Under the pieces are notes generated by a model. It had not been told where the DNA came from. It did no database searches and was given only the letters and a program-made list of their open reading frames with translations. Below are positions 8,245-17,026 of a DNA stretch of 64,000 bases, in pieces. Both the position numbers and the translations under genes were made by a program. Each line of letters opens with the position of its first letter. The first letter of the stretch is position 1. Origin of the DNA: Saccharopolyspora soli (GTDB taxonomy: Bacteria; Actinomycetota; Actinomycetes; Mycobacteriales; Pseudonocardiaceae); the NCBI RefSeq assembly GCF_022678645.1, contig NZ_JALBWV010000018.1:62001-126000 (forward strand), written 5' to 3'.

Positions 8245-8937
8245 GTGGCCAGCAACGTCGAGGTCCTGTGGGGCGCCCGACCGACACCGCGCCGCGGCCC
8301 CAAACCCGCGCTCAACCTCGACCTGATCGCCCGCACCGGCATCCGGATCGCCGATGCCGAAGGGCTGGCCGCGGTCTCGATGCAGCGCGTCGCCGAGGAG
8401 CTCGGCTTCACGAAGATGTCCCTGTACCGGTACGTGCCGGGCAAGGCCGAACTGGTCGCGCTGATGGCCGATCTCGCGATGGGCCAGCCAACCGAGCTGC
8501 GCAGAGGTGGCTGGCGCGACCGGCTGGACGCGTGGGCGCGGGCGCTGCTGCCGCTGTTCCTGCGGCATCCCTGGACGCTCGAAGCGACCACCGGCCCGCG
8601 CGTTCCCGGCCCCAACGAACTGTCCTGGATGGAATCGGCCATCGCCGCGCTCGACGGCACCGGCCTGCACGGCAGCGAGCGGATGGACGCCGTGGTCGTC
8701 CTCGTCGGCCACGTCCGCAACATCGCCCAACAGGCCGCAGCGGTGCCCGGCGGCGATCCGGAGAAGCACCTCGGCGCGGTCCTGGTCGAGCTGATGCGCG
8801 AGCACGGCGACCGGTACCCGGCGGTCAGCGCGGCGCTGGCGGCGACCCGCGAGGACACCCAGGACCAGGCGCTCGACTTCGGCCTGGCCCGGATCCTCGA
8901 CGGCCTCGAAGCCCTGGTCGCCGACCGCTCCGCCTGA
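8245..8937 (+). CDS. TetR-family repressor
   Basis: This 230-residue protein starts at GTG 8245, 5 bases after GGAGG (8235-8239). After a basic arm (RPTPRRGPKP), the N-terminal domain carries the helix-turn-helix VSMQRVAEELGFTKMSLYRY (about residues 40-59) and the GKAELVALM stretch typical of TetR. The C-terminal part resembles the TetR_C_1 ligand domain. It is divergent from the FAD monooxygenase and probably controls it in response to a small molecule, as in TetR-TetX style pairs. The 3' end lies 3 bases from the convergent sugar permease gene. The function assignment is inferred from context. Confidence 0.9.
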   Translation: MASNVEVLWGARPTPRRGPKPALNLDLIARTGIRIADAEGLAAVSMQRVAEELGFTKMSLYRYVPGKAELVALMADLAMGQPTELRRGGWRDRLDAWARALLPLFLRHPWTLEATTGPRVPGPNELSWMESAIAALDGTGLHGSERMDAVVVLVGHVRNIAQQAAAVPGGDPEKHLGAVLVELMREHGDRYPAVSAALAATREDTQDQALDFGLARILDGLEALVADRSA

Positions 8938-8940
8938 AGC

Positions 8941-9780
8941 TCAGTGCTTGATGGCTCCGGCGAGGCTGAAGGCGCCGCCGAGGGTTCGGGCGACGACCAG
9001 GTAGAGGACGACCACCGGCGCCGTGTAGATGATCGAGTAGGCCGCGAGCTGCCCGTAGGCGATCAGGCCGCCCTGGCCGAAGAAGGTGAACACCCCCACT
9101 GACGCCGGTTGCTTCGTCGGGTCCAGCAGCAGGATGAAGGGCACGAAGAAGTTGCCCCAGGCGGTGATGAAGGTGAAGATCCCGACCACGCCCATGCCCG
9201 GCGTGATCAGCGGCAGCACGATCGAACGCAGCGCCTGCATCCCCGACGCGCCGTCCACCCACGCCGCCTCTTCGAGGCTGATCGGAACCCCGTCCATGAA
9301 GTTCTTGGTCATCCAGATCGCGATCGGCAGCGAGGTGGCGGCCAGGAACAGCGTGGTGCCGAACATCGAGTCGATCAGCTCCAGCTGCACGAACATGCTG
9401 TACACCGGAACCATCACCGCGGTCATCGGCAGCCCGGACGCGAACAGCACGATGTACAGGAACGGCCGCCGGAACCGCAGCTGGTAGCGGGACAGCGGAT
9501 ACGCGCACAACACCGCAGCGACCACCGAGATCAGCGCCGCACCACCGCACATCAGCAGTCCGTTCCACAGTGGACGACCGCTGAGCTCCCAGCTCAACAC
9601 CTGGCCGAAGTTGTCCAGGGTGAACGCGGTGGGCAACCGCGCCGACAGCGGCGCGTCAACCTCGAACGCGGCCGTGACCAGCCACAACAGCGGAGCCAGG
9701 AACGCCAGGGCGACGACCGCCAGGACCAGGTGCACCACGGTGGACACCGAACGTCGCCGGGCGGCGGTAACCGAAGCCAT
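8941..9780 (-). CDS. Carbohydrate ABC transporter permease, MalG type
   Basis: This 279-residue inner-membrane permease has about six helices, starting with VVHLVLAVVALAFLAPLLWL. The cytoplasmic EAA loop, EEAAWVDGASGMQALRSIVL, contacts the ATPase. It is the third gene of a sugar importer operon (binding protein, MalF-type, MalG-type). The ATG at 9780 overlaps the upstream TGA as TGATG, which argues for translational coupling and against the GTG one codon earlier. No ATPase is encoded here, so the system presumably uses a shared ATPase such as MsiK elsewhere, as is common in actinomycetes. Confidence 0.95.
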   Translation of the reverse strand: MASVTAARRRSVSTVVHLVLAVVALAFLAPLLWLVTAAFEVDAPLSARLPTAFTLDNFGQVLSWELSGRPLWNGLLMCGGAALISVVAAVLCAYPLSRYQLRFRRPFLYIVLFASGLPMTAVMVPVYSMFVQLELIDSMFGTTLFLAATSLPIAIWMTKNFMDGVPISLEEAAWVDGASGMQALRSIVLPLITPGMGVVGIFTFITAWGNFFVPFILLLDPTKQPASVGVFTFFGQGGLIAYGQLAAYSIIYTAPVVVLYLVVARTLGGAFSLAGAIKH

Positions 9781-10646
9781 CACACCTCATCTCGCAGGCT
9801 CTTGGCGTACACCACCGCGAACAGACCGCCGATCAGCAGCAACACCAGGGAAATCGTGGCGCCGTAACCGATCTCGTCGAACTCGAAGGCCGTGTCGTAC
9901 ATCAGCAGCGGCAACGTCTGCGTCGCCCCGTTGGGGCCACCGGCGGTCAGCACGTAGATCAGGGTGAACACGCCGATCGTCTGCAACGTGATCAGCATCA
10001 GGTTGGTCAGCACCGAACGCCGGATGATCGGCAGCGTGACGTGCCAGAACCGGCGGACCACCCCGGCGCCGTCGACCTCGGCGGCCTCCACCAGGTCGGT
10101 GGGCACCTCGGACAGCGACGCCTGGTAGACCAGCATCGAGAACGCCGTGCCCCGCCAGATGTTGCCCACGATCACCGCCACCATCGGCGCGCTGTAGAGC
10201 CAGTCCTGCGCATCGAGGCCGATCGCGGCGAGCAGGTTGTTCAGGGTGCCATCGGAGTTGAGGAACGCGTAGACGGCGAGGGCCGCGACGAGTTCCGGCA
10301 GCACCCAGGCCGACACCACGATCGTGCCCACCGTGCTGCGCAACCAGCGGCTGCGGTGCTGCGTCAGCACCGCGATCAGCATGCCCAGGCAGTTCTGCCC
10401 GATGACCGCCGAGCCGACGGTGAACACCACGGTCAGCCAGACCGAGTGCCACAGCGCCGGATCGGTGAACAGCCGCCAGTAGTTCTCCAGCCCGACGAAC
10501 TCGGGGTTGGTGGCCGCCACACCGCTGAGCGCGGCGTTGGTGAACGAGACGTAGCCGCTCCACAGGATCGGCCCGATCACGAACAGGCCGAGCAGCAACA
10601 GCGCGGGCGCCATCGGCGCCAGCCATCGCCAGACCCGCGCCGCCAT
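9780..10646 (-). CDS. Carbohydrate ABC transporter permease, MalF type
   Basis: This is the 288-residue partner permease. The N-terminal helix (MAPALLLLGLFVIGPILWSG) and a periplasmic loop (FVGLENYWRLFTDPALWHS) are typical of the MalF/UgpA group. The EAA loop reads LVEAAEVDGAGVVRRFWHV. It forms a heterodimer with the product of the next gene. Starts and stops overlap on both sides (TGATG at 10648-10644 and 9782-9778), so the three genes form one tightly coupled operon driven from the intergenic region near 12050. Confidence 0.95.
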   Translation of the reverse strand: MAARVWRWLAPMAPALLLLGLFVIGPILWSGYVSFTNAALSGVAATNPEFVGLENYWRLFTDPALWHSVWLTVVFTVGSAVIGQNCLGMLIAVLTQHRSRWLRSTVGTIVVSAWVLPELVAALAVYAFLNSDGTLNNLLAAIGLDAQDWLYSAPMVAVIVGNIWRGTAFSMLVYQASLSEVPTDLVEAAEVDGAGVVRRFWHVTLPIIRRSVLTNLMLITLQTIGVFTLIYVLTAGGPNGATQTLPLLMYDTAFEFDEIGYGATISLVLLLIGGLFAVVYAKSLRDEV

Positions 10647-11986
10647 CAGCCCGCTCGGGTGTTGGCGGGCTGCACGATGCGCGAAACCTGTTGCGCCCAC
10701 TGGTCGGCGACCTCGCCCGGCGGTCGACCGGCCACCACGTCGAGCACCGATTTCTGGATCTCCTCGGAGACCTTCGGGTACTCCGGCAACGCGGGCCGGT
10801 AGTGCGTGGTGCCCAGCAGGCCGATCCAGAACTGGTTGAGCGGGTTCGCCTCGACCACCCGCGGATCGGCGGCGGCGTCCGCGCGAGCTGGCAAGTTGCC
10901 GCTGGCCGCCGCGTACTCCACCACGTTGTCCTTGGCCATCGCCTGCTTGATGAACTCGAACGCGTCGTCCTGCTTGGTGCTGGACGAGCTGATCGCCAGC
11001 GTCCAGCCGCCGGAGAGGGTCACCGTGCCCGGCGGCTGCCCGTGCTGGGTGGGCATCGGGGTCGCCGACATCGTCTGGTGCCAGTCGTTCCAGCCGGAGT
11101 CCGACCAGTTGCCGGAGGCGAAGCTGCCGTCCAACCGGATCCCGACCTTGCCATCGCGGGTGAGGTCGTCGCGGAACACCTTGTCGTACTGCGCGTCGGC
11201 GATCTGCGCCTTGCTCTGCGTCAGGTTCTCCGCCAACGCCGTGGACAGGAAGCCCATCGCGTCGGCGAAACCCTTGCTGGGCACCAACCACTTCTGCTGC
11301 TGCTCGTCGTAGAGCGTGCCGGTTTCGGTGCCGTACAACAGCATTTCGACGGTCTGCATGCTCACCGACTCGCCCTCGGCCTTGCCCAGCGCGAGGTCCA
11401 TGGCGATGGCGTCCGGGCGCCGCTGCTTGATCTGGCGGGCCGCGTTCAGGACGTCGTCCCAGGTGCGCGGCTGCCATTCGGCGGGCAACCCGACTTCGGC
11501 GAACAGGCGGCGGTTGTACCAGAGACCGCGGGTGTCGGTGTCCAGCGGCACCCCGTAGGTCTTGCCGTCCTGGGCCTTGCCCGCCTGCTTGGTGGTGTCG
11601 ATGTACTGGTTCCAGTCCGGCCACTGCGCGAGGCGCTCGTCCAGCGGTGCCAGGTAACCCGCTTCGACGTCGGAGTTCACGTTGAAGCTGTCCTCGTAGA
11701 GCACATCCGGCGCGGTGGACGGCGAACGCATCCGCAGCTGGAGCTTGGACAGGTACTCGCCCTCCGGCGCGACCACCGGGTCGAGCTGGACCGTCTTACC
11801 CGGATGCGCCTGCTCGTACTGCTGCTTGACGCGCTGCATCCACTGGTCGACCTGGAGCGTGTTGCCGTACCGGTGGTAGGCGACGCTGATCGTGTTCGGA
11901 TCGTCGGCCGGGCCGCCGCCGCACGCGGCCAACGAGATCCCCAAGGTCGCGGTGATGAGCACCGATATCGCTCTGCTTCGCTGCAT
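10646..11986 (-). CDS. Carbohydrate ABC transporter substrate-binding lipoprotein
   Basis: This 446-residue family 1 extracellular binding protein starts at ATG 11986 behind GGGAGGACCGCG. The signal peptide ends in a lipobox, ISLAAC, with lipidated Cys22. Body motifs such as LWYNRRLFAEVGLP, TWDDVLNAARQIKQ and LSGGWTLAISSSSTKQDDAF are characteristic of sugar-binding proteins that deliver mono- or oligosaccharides. It is first in the importer operon and divergent from a ROK regulator with a palindrome between them, so expression probably responds to the transported sugar. The sugar cannot be deduced. Confidence 0.95.
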   Translation of the reverse strand: MQRSRAISVLITATLGISLAACGGGPADDPNTISVAYHRYGNTLQVDQWMQRVKQQYEQAHPGKTVQLDPVVAPEGEYLSKLQLRMRSPSTAPDVLYEDSFNVNSDVEAGYLAPLDERLAQWPDWNQYIDTTKQAGKAQDGKTYGVPLDTDTRGLWYNRRLFAEVGLPAEWQPRTWDDVLNAARQIKQRRPDAIAMDLALGKAEGESVSMQTVEMLLYGTETGTLYDEQQQKWLVPSKGFADAMGFLSTALAENLTQSKAQIADAQYDKVFRDDLTRDGKVGIRLDGSFASGNWSDSGWNDWHQTMSATPMPTQHGQPPGTVTLSGGWTLAISSSSTKQDDAFEFIKQAMAKDNVVEYAAASGNLPARADAAADPRVVEANPLNQFWIGLLGTTHYRPALPEYPKVSEEIQKSVLDVVAGRPPGEVADQWAQQVSRIVQPANTRAG

Positions 11987-12052
11987 CGCGGTCCTCCCGC
12001 CAGCAGTGGTTGCGCTTGACCTGAGATGTGGATCACACTCTGGGTTAGTTAA

Positions 12053-12067
12053 TTCCATTCGATGGAA
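12053..12067. promoter_or_regulatory. Palindromic operator candidate for the ROK regulator
   Basis: TTCCAT-TCG-ATGGAA is a perfect 15-bp palindrome lying 67 bases before the sugar-binding protein start and 41 bases before the ROK gene. Its position in the divergent promoter fits ROK/NagC-type control of both transcripts. Confidence 0.55.
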
Positions 12068-12107
12068 CAAGTCAATGATCTTGCCGTTCCCTCCACGAGG
12101 AGCGCCG

Positions 12108-13322
12108 ATGGCGAAAGCGTCCTGGCAGGGCACGAATCTGCCACGGGTGGGCGGATTCAACCGTGCGGTCGTGCTCGACGCGATCCGCCAACACGGTGAA
12201 GTCAGCCGCGTCGAACTCGCGCAACGCACCGGGCTGACCGCGCAGACGATGTCCAACATCGTCCGCGCGCTGATCGACGACGGGCTGGTCACCGAGAACG
12301 GGCACGCCCCGTCCACCGGCGGCAAACGCCGGGTGCTGCTGAAAGTGGTGCCGGACGCGTATTCCGCGGTCGGCCTGCACCTGGACCCGGAGCGGATCAC
12401 CGGCGTGCTGCTGGACCTGGCGGGCGGGGTTCGGTTGCGCAGTCGGCGCCGGGTTCCCGACGACGCCTCGCCCGCGGCGATGGCCGCCGCGCTGGCCCGC
12501 ACCTGCCACCAGTTGGTGCGCCGGTCCGGCATCGCCGACGATCGGGTGCTCGGCGTCGGGCTCGCGGTGCCCGGACCGCTGGACGCGGCGCACCGCCGCG
12601 TGCTCGCCCCGCCGAACCTGACGGGGTGGGAGGAAGTCGCGCTCGCCGACATCGTCGAGGAACGCGCAGGTCTGCCGGTGGTGATGGACAACGACGCGAC
12701 AGCGGCGGCGATCGGCGAGCGCTGGGCAGGTTGCGCTGATCGCGCGGGCTCGTTCGTGTACGTCTACCTCGGCTCCGGGGTGGGCGTCGGGGTGGTGCTC
12801 GGCGATCAGGTGCATCGCGGGGTCAGCAACAACGCTGGCGAGATCGGACACGTGCACAGCGGCGGCGGGCGCGAATGCCATTGCGGGAAGCGGGGTTGCC
12901 TGGAGGCGTACTGCTCGATGCGCGCGATCGTCGCGGACTGGCGGGCGGCGACCAGACAACCCGGGGAAGGGTCGGTCGCGGAGACCTACGAGCAGTTGTG
13001 CCGACAAGCAGCGGACGGCGACGCCACCGCGGCGCGAGTGCTGCGGGTGGCGGCGACTCGGTTGGGCCACGCGGTGGCGTCGGTGGTGAGCGTGTTGGAC
13101 GTCGATCGCGTGGTGCTCGGTGGGCCTGCGTTGCGGCACGTGGCGGAGCTGGTGCGGTCGCGGGTGGCGAAGGTGGTCGAGGCGCAGGTGTGGGCGCCCA
13201 AGATCCGCCCGGTGCGGGTGGAGACCGCGCTGATCGGCGAGGATGCCGGTGCGGTCGGCGCGGCGTCCCTGGTGCTCGACCGCGCCTATTCCCCCCGCGT
13301 CGCCACCCTCCTGGGCCCCTGA
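12108..13322 (+). CDS. ROK-family transcriptional regulator (NagC/XylR type)
   Basis: This 404-residue protein starts at ATG 12108 after a GAGGAG ribosome site. Residues about 20-65 form a winged helix-turn-helix (VSRVELAQRTGLTAQTMSNI). The rest is a sugar-kinase-like ROK domain, with VMDNDATAAAIGERW, a GSGVGVGVVL phosphate loop and the ROK zinc motif ECHCGKRGCLEAY (Cys257, Cys259, Cys264). It binds a sugar or sugar phosphate and changes DNA affinity. Divergent orientation to the importer operon and the palindrome at 12053 suggest that it represses that operon and itself. Two hairpins follow the stop codon. Confidence 0.95.
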   Translation: MAKASWQGTNLPRVGGFNRAVVLDAIRQHGEVSRVELAQRTGLTAQTMSNIVRALIDDGLVTENGHAPSTGGKRRVLLKVVPDAYSAVGLHLDPERITGVLLDLAGGVRLRSRRRVPDDASPAAMAAALARTCHQLVRRSGIADDRVLGVGLAVPGPLDAAHRRVLAPPNLTGWEEVALADIVEERAGLPVVMDNDATAAAIGERWAGCADRAGSFVYVYLGSGVGVGVVLGDQVHRGVSNNAGEIGHVHSGGGRECHCGKRGCLEAYCSMRAIVADWRAATRQPGEGSVAETYEQLCRQAADGDATAARVLRVAATRLGHAVASVVSVLDVDRVVLGGPALRHVAELVRSRVAKVVEAQVWAPKIRPVRVETALIGEDAGAVGAASLVLDRAYSPRVATLLGP

Positions 13323-13325
13323 CCA

Positions 13326-13373
13326 CCTCGTGAGTCCGTAACCGGCCTGGAGCCCGCTCACGCACTCACGACC
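13326..13373. repeat. GTCGTGAGTG-family palindrome (copy 2)
   Basis: This is an imperfect inverted repeat. The left arm begins cctcgtgagtccgtaaccgg (13326-13345), and the right arm contains CGCACTCACGACC (13361-13373). It begins 4 bases after the ROK stop codon, as other copies do after their genes. Confidence 0.7.
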
Positions 13374-13384
13374 CCATTCAGGCG

Positions 13385-13440
13385 AGGGGTGAGGGGCACC
13401 CTTTACCAAGTAACTTGGTGAAGGGTGCCCCTCACCCCTT
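13385..13440. terminator. Long bidirectional terminator between ROK gene and SGNH hydrolase
   Basis: The arms at 13385-13410 and 13414-13440 are 26 bp long with one mismatch and a TAA loop. They carry the block GGGGTGAGGGGCACCCTT and its inverse, followed by a short T run at 13439-13442. The two flanking genes converge on it. Confidence 0.85.
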
Positions 13441-13491
13441 TTCTCGTCACCTTGTGGGGCGACGGAGTGCCGTGGGCGGCCGTGCCGGTGT

Positions 13492-14352
13492 TCAGGAGTT
13501 CTGGGGGGGTTGGATGGCCTTGGCTACCGTCTCGCCGAAGGCCCTCATGCCTTTGGCGTTCGGGTGCAGCGGGGCCGCCGCCGAGGTTGGGATCACTCCC
13601 TCGTAGTACTTGTTCTTCGGAGGCGCGCAGACGTCGTGGCCCTTGCTCACCGGACCCAGGTCGACGAACCTCGCTCCGTGCGCCGCCGCCCGTTGCGCGA
13701 GCACCGCGCTCAGCTTGTCCACACTGGACTGGATGTAGTCCGCGTCGCGGGACCACAGCGGCTCCTTCGGGTAGCAGCCGCCCGGTCGCAGGTACGTGCC
13801 GTAGCCGACGACCACGATCTCGGCCTTCGGCGCTCGGCGCTGGATCTGGTCGAGCACCTCGTCGAAGCGCGGGGCGAACGCCTTGATCCGCGCCGCCAAC
13901 TCGTCCCCGCCACCGGCGGTGAACTCGTCCGCGCACGACGAACCGACCGGTTCCGGAAGCAGGTTGACGCAGGAGACCACCGCTGGCACCAGCGAAACGT
14001 CGTTGCCTCCGACGGTGATGGTCACCAGGTCGGTGCGGTCGTCGAGCGCGTCGTACTGCGGCGGCACGATCCCGTGCTGCTTGCCGGTGAAGTCCGCGAT
14101 GGTCGCGCCCGAGCACGAGACGTCGGTCAGCTCGGCGCCCAGCGCTTCGGCGACCACCCTCGGGTAGTTCACCGTCGAGCGGAAGCAGAGCAGGTTCGGA
14201 TCCGGGTCCGGGATGAGCGGCCCGGCGGCTGCCGAATCGCCCATCGCGACGTACTCGAACTCATCGGCCGCGTGCGCGGTCGGTGCGAGCAAAGCTGCCG
14301 TCGCGGTGAGGGTGAAACCGAGTTGGGCGAGACGACCGAGCTGGAATCCCAC
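13492..14352 (-). CDS. Secreted SGNH/GDSL hydrolase (lipase/esterase)
   Basis: This 286-residue protein starts at GTG 14352 with AGGAGG six bases upstream. A signal peptide covers residues 1-29 (cleavage near AHAA-DE). Block I, VAMGDSAAAG, gives the nucleophile Ser40. Block III is VGGNDVS near 116, and block V (APLHPNAKG) gives His263. Several Cys pairs fit an exported, disulfide-bonded enzyme. It resembles the Streptomyces SGNH lipases that act on phospholipid or fatty-acid esters. It is monocistronic, ending at the bidirectional terminator at 13385-13440. Confidence 0.92.
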   Translation of the reverse strand: MGFQLGRLAQLGFTLTATAALLAPTAHAADEFEYVAMGDSAAAGPLIPDPDPNLLCFRSTVNYPRVVAEALGAELTDVSCSGATIADFTGKQHGIVPPQYDALDDRTDLVTITVGGNDVSLVPAVVSCVNLLPEPVGSSCADEFTAGGGDELAARIKAFAPRFDEVLDQIQRRAPKAEIVVVGYGTYLRPGGCYPKEPLWSRDADYIQSSVDKLSAVLAQRAAAHGARFVDLGPVSKGHDVCAPPKNKYYEGVIPTSAAAPLHPNAKGMRAFGETVAKAIQPPQNS

Positions 14353-14542
14353 GGAAACCTCCTGCGAGAGCTGGCATTCCGCTTTGATCTAGCACGCAGC
14401 AGTCCGTGGGGGCTCGCGAATTCACCTCACGATGGGGCGAACCAGGAACTTGGGCCGGGTTCCCAGATGTCATCTCGGGACGACCGTGGTGCACGGGGAC
14501 CGAGACGGTTCCGCCGCGCCGCGCAACGGAATCCGCGCATTC

Positions 14543-16819
14543 TCACAGCTCCCGGCGCAAGGCTCTGGTGATACCGGCGGCCACCGTGGTGGCCAGGATC
14601 CAGCCCGCCGCGATGAGCACCACGGTGATCCACTGGGAATTGCCGTGCGCCTGCCACATCACGTCGTGGCCGAGGTTGATGATCGGCACCAGCTGGTCCA
14701 CCGTGTACAGGAACGGGTTCCACACCGGGTGGTCTTCGGTGTTGATCGGGGCCAGCTGGTGGTAGTTGAACCACGTGGTGCCCGCGGCGGTCAGCAGCAC
14801 CAGCCAGATCAGCGCGCGCAGCGGGCGGAAGCCGTAGGCGACCGTGATCAACTGCAGCATGCTCCACAACCGCACTGGTAATCGGAACGCCGGGCGGGTG
14901 GTGGCCGCGATCGCCTGGTAGCGCCGCCGCTGCTTCTCGATCAGCACCGTCACAGCGTGTTCCTCGTTGCCGTTGCCGCGGAACACCCGCGCCAACTGGT
15001 CGTACGGCCCCGGCTGGTACCGGCCGCCGGAGTTGGCCCGCAGCCAGCTCAGCCGTTCCAGCACCGCGGCCCGGTCGGTCGGCTCGATGCTCTCGGTGAA
15101 GTTGTCGTAGGCGAAGTCCTCGACGTCGACCCCGCCGGATGCCTCCCACAGCGCCGCGTTGTCCGCGAGCAGCTCGCACTGCGCCTGCCGCAGCATGATC
15201 CGGCCCTGCGGCGCCGTCCCCGGCACCAGCGTGAGTTCCTGCGCGACCAGGCCGAAGGCGTTGATCGCGTTGCGGCTGGAACCGTCGCCGAGCCGACAGC
15301 CCCAGAAGTTCGCCTGCCGCCCGATCTCCGCACGCCGCAGCTGCACCTCGCCTTCCGCGAGGAACGGCCGAGTGCCCTCCGCGCACACCAGGTCGCGGGA
15401 GATGCGGGCGGCACGCAGGTCCACCGAGGACTTGTACGCCAACCGGTGCCGGTGCCACGCGGGCTTGGTCAGCCGCGCCGAGCGCAGGTCGACGTTGGCG
15501 CCGATCTGGGCGCCTTGCAATTGGATCGAGCCGATGATGTCGGCCTCCCGGCAGTCCAGGTTGCTGCCGACCACTATTCGGCTGGCCTGCACCGCATCGG
15601 TGCGCGGGCCGTGCACCTTCGCCCGGTTCAGCTGGAAGCTGCCGTGCACCCGGACGTCGATCATCCGCAGCTGGCCGTGCAACTCGACCCGCGATGCCTC
15701 CAGGTTCCCGAGGATCTCAGTGCCGTCGATGTGCAGCGCGCGCAGCGGCTGCTCGACCGACGCCTTCGGCGAACGGGACCAGCTCAGGTCGATGTGCGCA
15801 CCGGACATCCGCAAGTCGCCGCCGATCCGCGCGCTCACCATCCGGACCGTGCCGCCGCTGCGGAAGCCCTGGTCGATCTGCACGTCGCCGCGGATGTCGC
15901 CGCGGTCGGCGATGAGCGTGCTGGTCGGGTCGTCGTGCTGGGACTCGCCGCGACGCGGCGGAGCGACGCCGGGTTCCAGCACCGCGTCCCGCAACCGCAG
16001 GTCACCCGCGATGTGCACGCTGGGCAGGAAGAGGAGCCCGGCGACGGTGAACGGCCGCCGGGTGAGCGGGTCGACGTCGCAGCGCAGGCTGCCGCCGATC
16101 TGGATGCCGTTGGCGTTCAACGCGTATCGGCCGCGGTTGCGCAGTACGCCGCCGGAGAAGTTGAGGTTGCCACCGACCTTCGCGCCGGGGATCCGGATCT
16201 CCCCCGACACCTGCAACCGCAGCCCGAGCAGCGCGCCGGAAACTGACAACCGGTCGCCGTAGATGGCGCGGCCGCCGGGATTGCGCAGTTCGCTGTCGTT
16301 GAGCACCAGCGAGCCGCCGAGCTGCGCGTCGGCGAGGTCGACGATGCCGCCGATGCTCGTGCAGTTGCGCAGCAGGGTGTCGTTGCTGGTGTTGAGGTTC
16401 CGGGCGTCGAGTCCGGGGAACCGGCAGTGCCAGAGCACCAGTCCGGCGATGTTGGCCTGCCGCAGGTCGGGCGCGTTCTCGAACCGGCAGTGCACGAATT
16501 CCAGCAGGTAGGGCAGATCCGTGGCGCGCAGGTCGAGTCGGCCGGTGATCACCGCGTTCTCGATGGCGATGACCGGCTGCTGGCCGGTGCGCCGGGAGAA
16601 CGGTCGCCAACCGGTCTCCTCCAGCGACTCGACCAGCCGTCGACCCAGGTACTCGCCGCGGATCTCCAGGTCCTGGTCGTGCTGCGCGGCGTGCACGTCC
16701 AGCGGCGGACCGCCGTCCTGGACCGCGCGATCCGTCCTGCCCTGCCGGAGCAGTTCCTCGAACCGCTGCTCGGCAGCGGTAAGCGGACCGTTGTTGTCCC
16801 ACGGCTTGACGACCGGCAC
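14543..16819 (-). CDS. Large right-handed beta-helix-like protein with C-terminal two-helix membrane domain
   Basis: This 758-residue protein starts at GTG 16819, just after GGGAG; a longer frame to 16873 adds 18 residues without a clear site. Residues about 60-590 form a chain of short repeats around I-x-G-(N/D)-L-x-(L/C)-x-x-A (for example RLDLRATDL, VGGNLNFSGGVL, IGANVDLRSARL). This suggests a pentapeptide-repeat or bactofilin-like beta solenoid. A charged linker follows. The C-terminus has a helix near 675-695 (ALIWLVLLTAAGTTWF), an exposed loop with NPFLYTVDQLVPIINLG, and a second helix near 735-752. A helix, re-entrant loop, helix layout recalls small ion channels, but no selectivity motif is clear. 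Some relatives are labelled oxidoreductase, without support seen here. The function is unknown. Confidence 0.8.
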   Translation of the reverse strand: MPVVKPWDNNGPLTAAEQRFEELLRQGRTDRAVQDGGPPLDVHAAQHDQDLEIRGEYLGRRLVESLEETGWRPFSRRTGQQPVIAIENAVITGRLDLRATDLPYLLEFVHCRFENAPDLRQANIAGLVLWHCRFPGLDARNLNTSNDTLLRNCTSIGGIVDLADAQLGGSLVLNDSELRNPGGRAIYGDRLSVSGALLGLRLQVSGEIRIPGAKVGGNLNFSGGVLRNRGRYALNANGIQIGGSLRCDVDPLTRRPFTVAGLLFLPSVHIAGDLRLRDAVLEPGVAPPRRGESQHDDPTSTLIADRGDIRGDVQIDQGFRSGGTVRMVSARIGGDLRMSGAHIDLSWSRSPKASVEQPLRALHIDGTEILGNLEASRVELHGQLRMIDVRVHGSFQLNRAKVHGPRTDAVQASRIVVGSNLDCREADIIGSIQLQGAQIGANVDLRSARLTKPAWHRHRLAYKSSVDLRAARISRDLVCAEGTRPFLAEGEVQLRRAEIGRQANFWGCRLGDGSSRNAINAFGLVAQELTLVPGTAPQGRIMLRQAQCELLADNAALWEASGGVDVEDFAYDNFTESIEPTDRAAVLERLSWLRANSGGRYQPGPYDQLARVFRGNGNEEHAVTVLIEKQRRRYQAIAATTRPAFRLPVRLWSMLQLITVAYGFRPLRALIWLVLLTAAGTTWFNYHQLAPINTEDHPVWNPFLYTVDQLVPIINLGHDVMWQAHGNSQWITVVLIAAGWILATTVAAGITRALRREL

Positions 16820-16971
16820 CCGTGCTCCCGAACTTGTCCAACCCGATGATTCACACGAAAGGTAGTCGATCAACTACCCCTGGAACTCTGACGTGTGATC
16901 TCGACTGCTGGTTGCGACACATTCCGCGGTACACCGAGATGGCGTACAGCTCCGTCGTTCCACGTGAAACT

Positions 16972-17019
16972 GGTCGTGAGTGCGAAAGCGGGCTCCAACT
17001 CGCTTTCGCACTCACGACC
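16972..17019. repeat. GTCGTGAGTG-family palindrome (copy 3)
   Basis: GGTCGTGAGTGCGAAAGCG (16972-16990) and its exact inverse (17001-17019) surround a 10-base loop. It lies 7 bases beyond the stop of the amino-acid ABC ATPase gene, in the position of a terminator. Confidence 0.85.
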
Positions 17020-17026
17020 TGTCAGG

